The notes beneath the pieces are model-generated. The model was not told the origin of the DNA and did not search any database. It saw only the letters and a list, made by a program, of their open reading frames with translations. Below, piece by piece: positions 1 through 8,503 of a stretch of DNA of 64,000 bases. Every line of letters begins with the position of its first letter. Position 1 is the first letter of the stretch. The stretch covers positions 1,178,001-1,242,000 of the forward strand of contig NZ_FPIY01000001.1 of NCBI RefSeq assembly GCF_900119145.1, in the 5' to 3' direction. The DNA comes from Cellulophaga fucicola. GTDB taxonomy: Bacteria > Bacteroidota > Bacteroidia > Flavobacteriales > Flavobacteriaceae. Both the position numbers and the translations under genes were made by a program.

Positions 1-1
1 A

Positions 2-205
2 AAAGAACCTAGTGAACTTATAGATGGTAGATTTTTAATTTCTTCTAAAACCGACATCAAATTTAATCAAGAAAACTATTTTCAGGTATTTAATGATCGT
101 AATGGTTTTATAGAAAATTGCAGCATTTTAGATTTGCTATTTAATGAGGGAACAAATGCTTTATCTTATTTAAAGAATCATTCTATAGATTTTAAAAATG
201 CTTAG
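2..205 (+). CDS. WbqC-like family protein, C-terminal fragment (5' end outside window)
   Basis: An open frame runs from the window edge to a TAG at 203-205, giving 68 residues with no start codon in view. The end of the protein contains NCSILDLLFNEGTNALSYL, which resembles the C-terminal region of the WbqC-like family, where a 'SIIDLLFN.GP.A..YL' stretch is typical. WbqC proteins lie in surface-polysaccharide or membrane contexts, but their reaction is not settled. The stop overlaps the start of the following DUF6122 gene by 8 nt, so the two are probably cotranscribed. The family call rests on this short tail only. Confidence 0.6.
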   Translation, partial: KEPSELIDGRFLISSKTDIKFNQENYFQVFNDRNGFIENCSILDLLFNEGTNALSYLKNHSIDFKNA

Positions 206-512
206 ATTTTGTTTGCACTATGGCATACATTTTATTGTGCCAATCATAATAGGATACTTCTTTTTTAAAGAGCAACGAATAAGAGCTATTATTATACTCT
301 TAGCTGCTATTTTAATAGACATAGACCATATTATAGCAACACCAATATTTGACCCTAACAGGTGCAGTATAAATTACCATCCGCTACATACATATTGGGC
401 TATGGGAGTTTATTTAGGTTTATTATTTTTTAGAAAAACTAGAATTTTTGGCATAGCTTTACTACTACATATGTTAGCCGATTTTGTTGACTGTCTATTT
501 ATTAACTCCTAG
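198..512 (+). CDS. DUF6122 family small integral membrane protein
   Basis: This 104-residue protein is very hydrophobic, with about three to four membrane segments. It has a conserved-looking core with acidic and His residues (AILIDIDHIIATPIFDPNRC, then YHPLHTYW) and an HMLADFVDCLF tail. This matches what I know as DUF6122, a small Bacteroidota membrane family of unknown function. The Asp/His pattern recalls membrane metal-dependent hydrolases of the YdjM/LexA-regulated type, but that is only a resemblance. The start ATG overlaps the upstream WbqC-like gene by 8 nt. The 3' end overlaps the convergent EEP-family gene by 18 nt. Confidence 0.75.
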   Translation: MLRFCLHYGIHFIVPIIIGYFFFKEQRIRAIIILLAAILIDIDHIIATPIFDPNRCSINYHPLHTYWAMGVYLGLLFFRKTRIFGIALLLHMLADFVDCLFINS

Positions 513-1529
513 CTTAAAACTAGCCATTACAGGGAAATGATCTGATAATTTTACATCATAATTCTTATGACTAGTAACTGCAATATTATCACTTGCTAAA
601 ATAAAATCTATACGAAGAGGATAATATTTAAAATTATATGTTCTACCATATGTTGTTCCTTTTTCATTAAAAGTATCTAACAAATCACCTCGTATAACTC
701 TGTATACATTAGAATACTGATTGTTATTAAAGTCACCACAAACAATAGTTTTATAAGATGTATTTTTAATATGATTTTTAACTATTAAAGCTTGCTCCTG
801 CTGTCTTTTAAAAGACTTTGTAATTCTACCATACAGTTTAGAAGATTCTTCATTAGAAATAGCCTCTATATCTGGCACAACCTTTAAAGACTCTAAATGC
901 AAGTTATACACCCTAACAGTGTCGTTATTGCATAAAATATCTGCAAAACTTGCTATGTTATTGGTATGCTCAAAAGGTAATTCACCTGTTTTTAGTATTG
1001 GATATTTAGAATATATACCCTGTATAGCCTTACTTACATTATAATCTGGCGCAACAAAACTATAGTTATAATTTTGCTTTAATTGCTTGTAACGTATTCT
1101 ACTAAATTCCTGTATGCAAACAATATCTGGATCTTCCTTTAATACAAAGTCAATAATTTTATCTCCTATAGTGTTATCACTAGACCATTCGTTTATATTA
1201 AAACCTCTGGCGTTGTAAGTCATCACTTTTAAATCGTTCTCTTTTGGCTCTTCTTCAGAAAAATTAAATTTTATAAATAAGTCAACTAAAAAGTAACCCA
1301 AAACAAGGACAAATGCAGACAAAAAAACTCTCTTGTTTTTAGCTAATAACCAATAAAAACAGAAGATAATATTAACCAAAACCAACATTGGCAAAGACAA
1401 ACTAAAAACCGATAAAAACGGAAGTAGTTCTACAGAAACGTATGGTGCTAGGTAAGAGATACAAAGTAGTAGTGCAAACAAATAATTGAGAACAAATACA
1501 ATTCTACTAAAAAATGATTGCTTTTTCAC
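495..1529 (-). CDS. Endonuclease/exonuclease/phosphatase (EEP) family membrane protein
   Basis: 344 residues. The first ~95 residues contain three hydrophobic segments, followed by a soluble EEP domain with the family signatures in order: MTYNARGFN, DIVCIQEF, a GDFNNNQ metal/catalytic motif, RIDFILAS, and SDHFPV near the C-terminus. The fold includes DNases, phosphoinositide phosphatases and sphingomyelinases. The membrane anchor suggests the domain faces the periplasm or membrane, and the substrate cannot be read from sequence. Translation starts at a GTG that overlaps the upstream rhomboid stop (TAGTG), implying translational coupling. It is the last gene of the mutL-rhomboid operon. Confidence 0.85.
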   Translation of the reverse strand: MKKQSFFSRIVFVLNYLFALLLCISYLAPYVSVELLPFLSVFSLSLPMLVLVNIIFCFYWLLAKNKRVFLSAFVLVLGYFLVDLFIKFNFSEEEPKENDLKVMTYNARGFNINEWSSDNTIGDKIIDFVLKEDPDIVCIQEFSRIRYKQLKQNYNYSFVAPDYNVSKAIQGIYSKYPILKTGELPFEHTNNIASFADILCNNDTVRVYNLHLESLKVVPDIEAISNEESSKLYGRITKSFKRQQEQALIVKNHIKNTSYKTIVCGDFNNNQYSNVYRVIRGDLLDTFNEKGTTYGRTYNFKYYPLRIDFILASDNIAVTSHKNYDVKLSDHFPVMASFKLGVNK

Positions 1530-2407
1530 TAGTCTTCTTTACCTGCTATAAATAAAAAGTCTTTTTCTTCTTTTGATAAGCTCTCATAACCAGACTTGCT
1601 TATTTTATCTAAAATAGCATCTATTTTACGTTGCTTATCAACCTTCTTTCTATCTATTGTAGTCGTTGTTGTAGCTGTAGTTTTTCTAGGAGCTGTATTT
1701 CTATATACCGTTTTCATAGGTGCTTTTTTCTCTCTGCTAAACATATTTGCTACAGAATCCATAAACTTACCAAAACCAGCACCAATATCGTTCCCTTTTA
1801 ACAACTGTTTGGCATATAAAAAACCTAATGCTGCCCCTCCTAAATGAGATAACATTCCGCCTACATTCTGCCCAGAAGATAATCTTAACAAATCCAAAGC
1901 AACTATTACAACACCTAAATGCCATAATTTTATATCTACTATTAATAGTCGTACTGTTTGGTTAGGCAAGTAAGCACAAACAAAGATTAGAATTGCTGTT
2001 ACACCCGCAGATGCGCCAATTAGCACGCCATTTTCATTTATTAAAGCCGGTAATGTATTATATCCCAACATAAAAAGGAGTCCGCCCGCTATAACACCCA
2101 AAAAGTATACGTTCAAGAATTTTTTAGGGTCAAATAGATTTAGAAAAGTTCTTCCAAAAAAGTACAACATTAACATATTCCAAAAAATATGACCAAAGCC
2201 GCTATGAAAAAAAGAATAAGTTACTAAAGACCAAGGCTGTAGTATAAAATCTCCTAAATTTTCTGGAAGTTGAAACCATACAGTTATGCTTGGCAACCTA
2301 AATAAGTTGACTAGAATTAAGCTAACAAGATAAACAATAACATTAATTGCTATTAACTTTTCTACTATGCTTAACCTCGCATATTGTTGTTTTAAATCTC
2401 CTCTCAT
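1529..2407 (-). CDS. Rhomboid family intramembrane serine protease with C-terminal DUF6576-like extension
   Basis: 292 residues from the ATG at 2407; a TTG four codons upstream is possible but lies inside the preceding gene. About six membrane helices carry the rhomboid catalytic dyad: Ser in GAS(133)AG and His in SHLGGA (188), plus the HxxxN-type HIFWNM motif near 73-78 that forms the oxyanion site. After residue ~200 a soluble tail includes a Thr-rich linker and a helical AILDKISKSGYESLSKEEKD segment, common in Bacteroidota rhomboids. It would cleave transmembrane substrates in the inner membrane. It follows a second rhomboid gene by only 2 nt; substrates are unknown. Confidence 0.88.
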   Translation of the reverse strand: MRGDLKQQYARLSIVEKLIAINVIVYLVSLILVNLFRLPSITVWFQLPENLGDFILQPWSLVTYSFFHSGFGHIFWNMLMLYFFGRTFLNLFDPKKFLNVYFLGVIAGGLLFMLGYNTLPALINENGVLIGASAGVTAILIFVCAYLPNQTVRLLIVDIKLWHLGVVIVALDLLRLSSGQNVGGMLSHLGGAALGFLYAKQLLKGNDIGAGFGKFMDSVANMFSREKKAPMKTVYRNTAPRKTTATTTTTIDRKKVDKQRKIDAILDKISKSGYESLSKEEKDFLFIAGKED

Positions 2408-2409
2408 TT

Positions 2410-3150
2410 TTAATCCCAACGCTTATTATTAAACTGATTCTTTTTCCAGTACCACATCATTATAAATCCAAATATTGCGCCACCAACGTGAGCAAAATGT
2501 GCAATTCCACCACCAAATAAAGAATATCCAGTTACTCCAGAAAATAAATCTATTCCTATTAATACAGGAATAAAATACTTTGCTTTTATAGGAATTGGTA
2601 AAAATATCATCATTAATTCTGCATTTGGGAACATCATACCAAAAGCAACCAAAACACCATATATAGCTCCAGAAGCACCTACAGCCGGAGTATAATATGC
2701 ACTTAAAAAATTGTCTATTATACTTTTTGATTCGTAGCTATACCAATTTACATTTTGCCCTTCTAACAAAGCATTCATTACTTGCTCTTTAGAAATTCCT
2801 GAATTTACAATAGCATCTAGGCCTTTATTAAAGTAGTAATAATTAACTCCTGAGTGAATTAACGCCGCTCCAATACCTGCCGAAAAGTAGAAAAATAAGA
2901 ATTTCTTTTTTCCCCATATTTGTTCTAAAGGTGTACCAAAAGCATACAATGCATACATATTAAATGCGATGTGCATAAAACCACCGTGCATAAACATATG
3001 CGATACCAACTGCCACAATTGAAAGTTCTCATTCTCTGGAAACCATAATGAAAACCATTGATACATCTGATCTCCTAAAACCTGAGTGGCCAAAAAGAAG
3101 ATTACATTAATTATAATTAAATGCTTAATAACATCTGTAAGTCTACCCAT
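2410..3150 (-). CDS. Rhomboid family intramembrane serine protease
   Basis: 246 residues with about six membrane helices. The catalytic Ser is in VGAS(160)GAIYG and the catalytic His in AHVGGA (221), with HGGFMHIAFNM at 55-65 providing the conserved L1/oxyanion HxxxxHxxxN pattern. Compared with its downstream neighbour it has a longer insert between helices (about residues 104-150) and no C-terminal extension, so the pair are diverged paralogues, not a recent duplication. The start ATG overlaps the mutL stop (TAATG), so it is probably translated by coupling from mutL mRNA. Confidence 0.9.
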   Translation of the reverse strand: MGRLTDVIKHLIIINVIFFLATQVLGDQMYQWFSLWFPENENFQLWQLVSHMFMHGGFMHIAFNMYALYAFGTPLEQIWGKKKFLFFYFSAGIGAALIHSGVNYYYFNKGLDAIVNSGISKEQVMNALLEGQNVNWYSYESKSIIDNFLSAYYTPAVGASGAIYGVLVAFGMMFPNAELMMIFLPIPIKAKYFIPVLIGIDLFSGVTGYSLFGGGIAHFAHVGGAIFGFIMMWYWKKNQFNNKRWD

Positions 3151-5027
3151 TATATAAATTTTTTATCAATATCATTTTCTGTTATAGTAACATAAATTGG
3201 CTTGTTAAACGGGCTAACCATAGATTCTGTACAAGCAAACAAATCGTTTACCAACGCTGCCTGTGATAGCTTATCTAAAACATCTCCTGTTTTTACCGCC
3301 AATGACTTACACAATGCTTTACTTAATACATCTGCCTGTGAAAAGCCATCTGCACCAACATTTTGCTGACAATCTGCCATTAATTCGTCAAAAATAGAAC
3401 CCACTTCTGCCTCTGCAACCATTGGTGGTATTCCGTTTATTTCTACAACACTTTCACTTATTTCACCAAAAACAAAACCCATTGTGGTTAAATTGTCTTT
3501 AATTTCATTTAATATATCTATTTCTGATAAAGAAAAAGACAACTGTATAGGAAATAACAACTGCTGACTTAAACCTTCATTTAAAGTAACAGTTTTTAAA
3601 AATTTCTCGTACAATACACGTTGATGCGCTCTTCCTTGGTCTATAACAACCATACCAGACTTTATTGTTGTTACAATATACTTTCTTTTTAATTGAAAAG
3701 TAATTGCTGCAGTATCTAAATCATCATCAGAATCATCAAAAATTGACTTTGTACTAACTTCAGATTCAAAACTTAAGTTTCCAAAACCTGAAGATTTATC
3801 TTCCCTTGACGGTGTTTCTACATACAAACTCTCCCAACTTTCTGTACTAGGCTTTTTATATGATGAAAAAGACGAAGTAGCCGATTTTGGAGAACTACTA
3901 GAAGTAACTTTGGTTTCTTCAGCAAACGGATTAAAAGTAGAATCTACAGTTACTTTTGGTAGTACTGCATTTTTATCTTTATAACCGTATGGTGTTTGTA
4001 AATTATTGTCGTGCTCAAAATCTAGCGTTGGTGCTACATTAAACTGTCCTAAACTATGTTTTATAGTAGACCTTAAAATTGCATATAAAGTTTGCTCATC
4101 ATCAAACTTAATTTCTGTTTTAGTAGGGTGTATATTTATATCTATTGATGATGGATCTACTTCTAGATTTAAAAAGTATCCCGGATGCATTCCAGGCTTT
4201 ATTAACCCTTCAAAAGCAGCTAAAACAGCATAATGTAGATAGTGACTTTTAATAAATCTGTTATTCACAAAAAAATACTGCTCTCCTCTACTCTTTTTAG
4301 CAAACTCCGATTTACAAATAAAACCAGAAACCTTTACAACTTGAGTTTCTTCTTCTACAGGCACTAATTTTTCGTTCGATTTTTTCCCAAATATATTTAC
4401 TATACGCTGTCTAAAATTAGACTGCGGTAAATTAAATAATTCACTACCATTATTGTAATAATTAAAAGCTATTGATGGGTGTGCAAGTGCAACTCTATGA
4501 AATTCATCTGTTATATGACGAAGTTCTACCGAGTCTGACTTTAAAAAGTTTCTACGAGCAGGAATATTAAAAAACAAATGCTTTACAGCCAAAGATGTTC
4601 CCTGTGGCGTAACTACAACCTCTTGAGATTTAATTTCGCTACCCTCTATTTCTATAACAGTACCAATTTCTTCGTCTGCCGTTTTTGTCTGTAAGTCTAC
4701 ACGTGCAATTGCCGCTATTGAGGCCAATGCTTCTCCTCTAAAGCCTTTTGTGTTTAGATTAAATAAATCTTCAGCACTTTTTATTTTAGACGTAGCGTGT
4801 CGCTCAAAACTAAGTCGAGCATCTGTAGCACTCATACCCACACCGTTATCTACAACTTGTATTAGTGACTTGCCGCCGTCTTTAATAATTAATTTAATAG
4901 CTGTTGCTCCTGCGTCTATTGCATTTTCTAGTAGTTCTTTAACTACAGATGCTGGTCGCTGAACAACTTCACCCGCTGCAATTTGGTTTGCAACGTGGTC
5001 AGGTAAAAGTTTAATGATATCTGCCAT
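3150..5027 (-). CDS. mutL: DNA mismatch repair protein MutL
   Basis: 625 residues. The N-terminal GHKL ATPase is intact: QIAAGEVVQRP near 15-25, ELLENAIDAG with the catalytic Glu at 31-40, DNGVGM, and GFRGEAL near 95-101. A low-complexity Ser/Thr/Asp-rich linker (~340-440) leads to the MutL C-terminal dimerisation domain. In that domain the usual endonuclease motif DQHA..E is DQGRAHQR (463-470), and the CPHGRP-type motif is replaced by VSPFNKPIYV. This suggests a MutL without nicking activity. MutL couples MutS mismatch recognition to downstream repair. The start overlaps the upstream small gene's stop (TAATG). Confidence 0.96.
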   Translation of the reverse strand: MADIIKLLPDHVANQIAAGEVVQRPASVVKELLENAIDAGATAIKLIIKDGGKSLIQVVDNGVGMSATDARLSFERHATSKIKSAEDLFNLNTKGFRGEALASIAAIARVDLQTKTADEEIGTVIEIEGSEIKSQEVVVTPQGTSLAVKHLFFNIPARRNFLKSDSVELRHITDEFHRVALAHPSIAFNYYNNGSELFNLPQSNFRQRIVNIFGKKSNEKLVPVEEETQVVKVSGFICKSEFAKKSRGEQYFFVNNRFIKSHYLHYAVLAAFEGLIKPGMHPGYFLNLEVDPSSIDINIHPTKTEIKFDDEQTLYAILRSTIKHSLGQFNVAPTLDFEHDNNLQTPYGYKDKNAVLPKVTVDSTFNPFAEETKVTSSSSPKSATSSFSSYKKPSTESWESLYVETPSREDKSSGFGNLSFESEVSTKSIFDDSDDDLDTAAITFQLKRKYIVTTIKSGMVVIDQGRAHQRVLYEKFLKTVTLNEGLSQQLLFPIQLSFSLSEIDILNEIKDNLTTMGFVFGEISESVVEINGIPPMVAEAEVGSIFDELMADCQQNVGADGFSQADVLSKALCKSLAVKTGDVLDKLSQAALVNDLFACTESMVSPFNKPIYVTITENDIDKKFI

Positions 5028-5317
5028 TATTTTATGGAGAATATTGAAAGATCAAAATCTATAATGTATAAAAAAGCAAAAAGTAGAATACCAATAATAA
5101 TGGCCATTCTAATTTTCATATTTCTGTCGCCCTCTTTACGTAAATCTGAAAAAGCGTTTCCAAATTTACCTTTTATGCCTTGTTTTGGGCCAACAGTTGT
5201 ACGGAACTGATCTAGCTTATGCTGAATTTTATACGGGTTACCTTCGCCTTTATCGTCAAAGTAACGAGGCTGATAGTCGTACGACCTATTCTTCCGTAAT
5301 CTTGTGAATTTTCCCAT
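5027..5317 (-). CDS. Small conserved single-span membrane protein upstream of mutL
   Basis: 96 residues from the ATG at 5317, reading MGKFTRLRKNRSYDYQPRYF. A longer reading from 5389 adds 24 hydrophobic residues but bypasses a good TAnnTTTG promoter at 5332-5339, so I prefer the short form. The N-terminal ~70 residues are basic and hydrophilic, followed by one membrane helix (about 73-90). Homologues in flavobacteria have sometimes been labelled as a riboflavin synthase subunit because of the neighbouring ribH, but nothing in this sequence resembles that enzyme. Its stop overlaps the mutL start. Function unknown; a membrane-anchored basic protein cotranscribed with mutL. Confidence 0.8.
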   Translation of the reverse strand: MGKFTRLRKNRSYDYQPRYFDDKGEGNPYKIQHKLDQFRTTVGPKQGIKGKFGNAFSDLRKEGDRNMKIRMAIIIGILLFAFLYIIDFDLSIFSIK

Positions 5318-5331
5318 AATAACTAGATTTT

Positions 5332-5339
5332 CAAAGGTA
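5332..5339 (-). promoter_or_regulatory. Bacteroidota-type -7 element for the mutL operon
   Basis: On the minus strand this reads TACCTTTG, matching the Bacteroidota housekeeping -7 consensus TAnnTTTG, 14 nt upstream of the ATG at 5317. No clear TTG -33 box at the ideal spacing was found. It lies just beyond the ribH terminator, so it fits the first gene of the mutL operon. Confidence 0.45.
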
Positions 5340-5421
5340 CTTAAAAACACAAAAAATAGCACAGATACTGTGCCAAAACTTGTTAACAAGTCAAATAGTC
5401 CTAAAAGAAAAAAAGTAAATC

Positions 5422-5470
5422 AAAAAAAATACTCCTAAAAGTCTGTTTTACAAAGACTCTTAAGAGTATT
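5422..5470 (-). terminator. Strong Rho-independent terminator after ribH
   Basis: Read on the minus strand, arms at 5454-5470 and 5428-5444 form a 17-bp stem with only two G-U pairs and a 9-nt loop, followed directly by a run of Ts. It lies 32 nt after the ribH stop and separates ribH from the mutL operon. Confidence 0.85.
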
Positions 5471-5501
5471 ACTTTATACTGTTAGCACAGTAATAACAAA
5501 A

Positions 5502-5984
5502 CTAGTTTCCTAATGCTGCCATTTTTATAGCTGCAATAGCAGCTTCTGTACCTTTATTACCGTGTTTACCTCCGCTACGGTCTATAGCTTGTTGTAAATT
5601 ATTATCTGTTAATACACAGAAAATAACTGGAGTATCTGTCTGTACATTTAAGTCTTTTATACCTTGTGCTGTTGCACTACATACAAAATCGAAATGTTTA
5701 GTTTCTCCCTGTATAACACTACCAATAGCAATTACTGCATCTACATTTTTAGTTGCAATCATTTTTTTACTACCATAGGTAAGTTCAAAACTTCCAGGAA
5801 CGTCCCAACGAATTATATTCTCCTTTACAGCGCCACAATCTAACAATGCTTCTATAGCACCATTAAAAAGTCCTTCTGTAACCTCTGTGTTCCATTCTGA
5901 AACAACAATCCCAAACCGAAAATCTTTCGCGTTTGGGATTGATGCCTTATCATAAACTGATAAATTTTTATTAGCCGTGGCCAT
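5502..5984 (-). CDS. ribH: 6,7-dimethyl-8-ribityllumazine synthase
   Basis: 160 residues, the normal length. It catalyses condensation of 5-amino-6-ribitylaminouracil with 3,4-dihydroxy-2-butanone 4-phosphate, the penultimate step of riboflavin synthesis. Visible signatures are GIVVSEWN at the substrate site, WDVPGSFELT, AIGSVIQGETKHFDFVC with the catalytic His, and FCVLTDNN. Lumazine synthase assembles as pentamers or icosahedral cages in the cytoplasm. It follows the TPR membrane protein by 7 nt, a conserved flavobacterial pairing, and ends in a strong terminator. No FMN riboswitch is apparent upstream. Confidence 0.96.
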   Translation of the reverse strand: MATANKNLSVYDKASIPNAKDFRFGIVVSEWNTEVTEGLFNGAIEALLDCGAVKENIIRWDVPGSFELTYGSKKMIATKNVDAVIAIGSVIQGETKHFDFVCSATAQGIKDLNVQTDTPVIFCVLTDNNLQQAIDRSGGKHGNKGTEAAIAAIKMAALGN

Positions 5985-5991
5985 ATATTTC

Positions 5992-6753
5992 TTATTTAGC
6001 TTTACCTATGAATGCGTCTATTGTAGCTGCTTCTTGAGATGATGCAAAATCGTTTTTAATTCTTTCAAAGAATTTTAACGCTTTGTCTTTTTTACCCAAT
6101 TCTAATGCTGCAACACCTGCTTTATATAAATATCTAGGAGTAGTAAAATCGTTCTCTCCTTGTGCAATTGCTTTTTCATAATACCCTAAAGCATCTTCAG
6201 TTTGGTTTAACTGCATAAAAGAATCACCAATACCACCTTTTGCTAAAGCTCCTAAAGTAACATTATCTGTACTAAAGTCTTCTAAATGGTTAATTGCCTC
6301 TTTATAATTCTTTAAATTTAAGTAAGCCATACCTGCAGAATAACTAGCTAAATTAGCTGTTGGTGTACCGCTGTAGTTCTCAATAATACCTAAAAATCCG
6401 TATTTCCCTTCAGAACCATTTAAAGATAAAGTTAATAAAGAATCTTTATTAGCAGATGGGTTGTTTAATGCCTGATCTAAATATTGCTGTGGGTAATAAA
6501 TTTCATTATTAGCTTGTGCAGTTTTAGGATTTTGCACAAAATTAACGTAAGCCAAATAACCTAAAACTCCAATAGCAATAACGCCAATAACACCTAGAAT
6601 AGCTTTTTGGTTGTTTGCAACCCACTCTTCAGATTTAGATGCACCTTCATCTAAAGTATTAAATACTTCAGCTGTTGTACTCTCTTGTTCTTGGATTTCT
6701 ACTTCTTCTTCTTTAGTCTTTGGTTTGTACCCTCGCTTCTTATATGTAGCCAT
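5992..6753 (-). CDS. Tetratricopeptide repeat membrane protein
   Basis: 253 residues. A charged cytoplasmic N-terminus (~1-50, rich in Lys and Glu) is followed by one membrane helix (about 51-70) and a periplasmic domain with TPR-like repeats (about 145-245, for example [20 protein letters not shown]). The layout of a short cytoplasmic tail, one helix and periplasmic TPRs resembles YfgM-type proteins that associate with the Sec translocon and chaperones, but homology to YfgM is only suggested. It is the first gene of a two-gene unit with ribH and is divergent from recF. Confidence 0.75.
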   Translation of the reverse strand: MATYKKRGYKPKTKEEEVEIQEQESTTAEVFNTLDEGASKSEEWVANNQKAILGVIGVIAIGVLGYLAYVNFVQNPKTAQANNEIYYPQQYLDQALNNPSANKDSLLTLSLNGSEGKYGFLGIIENYSGTPTANLASYSAGMAYLNLKNYKEAINHLEDFSTDNVTLGALAKGGIGDSFMQLNQTEDALGYYEKAIAQGENDFTTPRYLYKAGVAALELGKKDKALKFFERIKNDFASSQEAATIDAFIGKAK

Positions 6754-6773
6754 AGTTAATTTTATTGATCGCG

Positions 6774-6781
6774 CAAAAATA
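6774..6781 (-). promoter_or_regulatory. -7 element for the TPR-ribH operon
   Basis: The minus strand reads TATTTTTG, a match to TAnnTTTG, 20 nt before the ATG of the TPR gene at 6753. The -33 region has no perfect TTG. It sits in the 124-nt divergent region shared with recF. Confidence 0.45.
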
Positions 6782-6877
6782 AAGTTTTTATTGAAATTTA
6801 AAACCTTATTTATTCGTTATTTTTCAATAATTTGCGAGTTCTCTTATATTTCTAAAATAAAACTTGCCAAATACAGA

Positions 6878-7957
6878 ATGCTTTTAAAGAAATTATCTCT
6901 TGTAAATTATAAAAATTTTGACTCTAAAGAATTTGAATTCGATGCAAAAATAAACTGCTTTGTTGGCAGCAATGGCATAGGAAAAACAAATATTTTAGAT
7001 GCAATTTATCATTTGTCTTTTGGCAAAAGCTACTTTAATCCTATTGCCTCTCAAAACATAAAACACGGCGAAGAATTTTTTGTAATTGACGGTCTATTTT
7101 TTAAGGAAGAAAGAGAAGAAAAGATCATTTGTAGCCTAAAAAAAGGTGCTAAAAAAATAATTAAGCGAAATGGAAAGGCATATGACAAGTTTTCTGACCA
7201 TATTGGTTTCTTACCTTTGGTTATTATTTCTCCCGCAGATAGAGATTTAATATTAGAAGGTAGTGATACACGTAGAAAATTTATAGACGGTGTAATATCA
7301 CAATCTAACAAGATTTATTTGCAAACCCTTTTAAAATACAACAAAACACTTTTACAACGCAATTCTCTTTTAAAGTACTTTGCCGTAAACCATACTTTTG
7401 ACAAAACTACCCTTAGTGTATACAACGAGCAGTTACAAGAATTTGGAACTATAATACACAAAGAGCGTGTTGCTTTTTTAGACTCATTTATTCCTATTTT
7501 TAAAGAGCAATATGCTGCAATTTCTGGTGGTAAAGAAAATGTTACTATTAACTACAATAGTAAATTATTAGAAAAAGATTTGTTGCAGTTATTTGATGAA
7601 AACTTAGATAAAGATAGAGCTGTACAATATACAACTGTAGGTATACATAAAGACGATTTATCTTTTGAAATAGATGAATACCCTATTAAGAAATTTGGAA
7701 GCCAAGGGCAACAAAAATCTTTTTTAATAGCTTTAAAATTGGCTCAGTTTAACTTTATAAAAGAACAAGCAAAAACAACTCCTATTCTTTTATTAGATGA
7801 TATTTTTGATAAGTTAGATGAAAACAGAGTATCACAAATTGTATCTTTAGTAGATGATGATAATTTTGGGCAGATTTTTATAAGTGACACACACGCAGAC
7901 AGAACAGAAGGCGTTGTAAAAAACATACACCAGAGTTACAAAATTTTTAAGCTATAG
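6878..7957 (+). CDS. recF: DNA replication and repair protein RecF
   Basis: 359 residues from the ATG at 6878. The frame is open far upstream into the divergent TPR gene, but canonical RecF begins with 'L..L.L.NYKNF', as here. It is an SMC-like ATPase with Walker A GSNGIGKT at 30-37, a signature-like [18 protein letters not shown], and Walker [13 protein letters not shown]. RecF helps load RecA on gapped DNA together with RecO and RecR. The gene is not beside dnaN/gyrB as in many bacteria. Here a DUF721/DciA-like gene lies downstream, an arrangement often seen in Bacteroidota. Confidence 0.95.
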   Translation: MLLKKLSLVNYKNFDSKEFEFDAKINCFVGSNGIGKTNILDAIYHLSFGKSYFNPIASQNIKHGEEFFVIDGLFFKEEREEKIICSLKKGAKKIIKRNGKAYDKFSDHIGFLPLVIISPADRDLILEGSDTRRKFIDGVISQSNKIYLQTLLKYNKTLLQRNSLLKYFAVNHTFDKTTLSVYNEQLQEFGTIIHKERVAFLDSFIPIFKEQYAAISGGKENVTINYNSKLLEKDLLQLFDENLDKDRAVQYTTVGIHKDDLSFEIDEYPIKKFGSQGQQKSFLIALKLAQFNFIKEQAKTTPILLLDDIFDKLDENRVSQIVSLVDDDNFGQIFISDTHADRTEGVVKNIHQSYKIFKL

Positions 7958-8006
7958 CACACTGTAACAGATCTTTTAAATAAAATCTTGCAGAAAGTAA
8001 AATGAA

Positions 8007-8040
8007 GCATAAAAGAACTCTTATTTTATGCCTAAATTTG
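8007..8040 (+). promoter_or_regulatory. Inverted repeat abutting a -7 element upstream of the lipoprotein gene
   Basis: An 8-bp inverted repeat (gcataaaa at 8007-8014, ttttatgc at 8024-8031) lies one base before TAAATTTG (8033-8040), a TAnnTTTG match. The repeat could be a weak recF terminator or an operator for the lipoprotein promoter; the sequence does not distinguish these. Confidence 0.35.
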
Positions 8041-8081
8041 TAGCCCCCTAAATTACTTTTACCTAAAAAAAATTAAAAAAG

Positions 8082-8498
8082 ATGAAAAAACTAGCTCTTT
8101 TAGGTGTTATTCTATTATTTATAGGATGTAACAAAACAACAGTACAAAAAAAAGATCTACAGTTATTAAATGGCTATTGGGAAATTAACAAAGTATTTTT
8201 TTCTGATGGTAGTAGTAAAGAATATAAGGCTAGCCCAATGGTAGATTTTTTTAAGATTGATAGCCTAAAAGGATTTAGAACAAAAGTACAACCAAAAATA
8301 GGAGGTGCTTTTAATACAAATAAAGATGCAGATAAGGTAGTTATAACTGAAAAAGAAGGTACATTTACCATACATTACACAAACGACCTCACGGAAAGAG
8401 AAGAAGAAATTCTAAGCCTTAGTAAAGACTCTTTTACAGTTAAAGACAACGAACAAATTACATACGTATACCTACGTTACCAACCTATAGAATTATAA
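8082..8498 (+). CDS. Small lipoprotein, lipocalin-like
   Basis: 138 residues. A signal peptide ends in the lipobox LLFIGC, with Cys at 16. The mature part starts with a hydrophilic stretch followed by LLNGYWEINKVFFSDG, the 'L.G.W.....' pattern at the start of lipocalin-like/DUF4488-type domains, and later alternating beta-rich segments. It probably sits in the outer membrane. No enzymatic motif is visible. It is placed between recF and the DUF721 gene, and its stop is only 5 nt from the next start, so it is cotranscribed with it. Confidence 0.7.
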   Translation: MKKLALLGVILLFIGCNKTTVQKKDLQLLNGYWEINKVFFSDGSSKEYKASPMVDFFKIDSLKGFRTKVQPKIGGAFNTNKDADKVVITEKEGTFTIHYTNDLTEREEEILSLSKDSFTVKDNEQITYVYLRYQPIEL

Positions 8499-8503
8499 AA
8501 ATA

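Noticed and set aside
6611-6877. N-terminal extension of recF reaching into the divergent TPR gene
   Set aside because: Canonical RecF begins at 6878, and the extension lies antisense to another gene's coding region.
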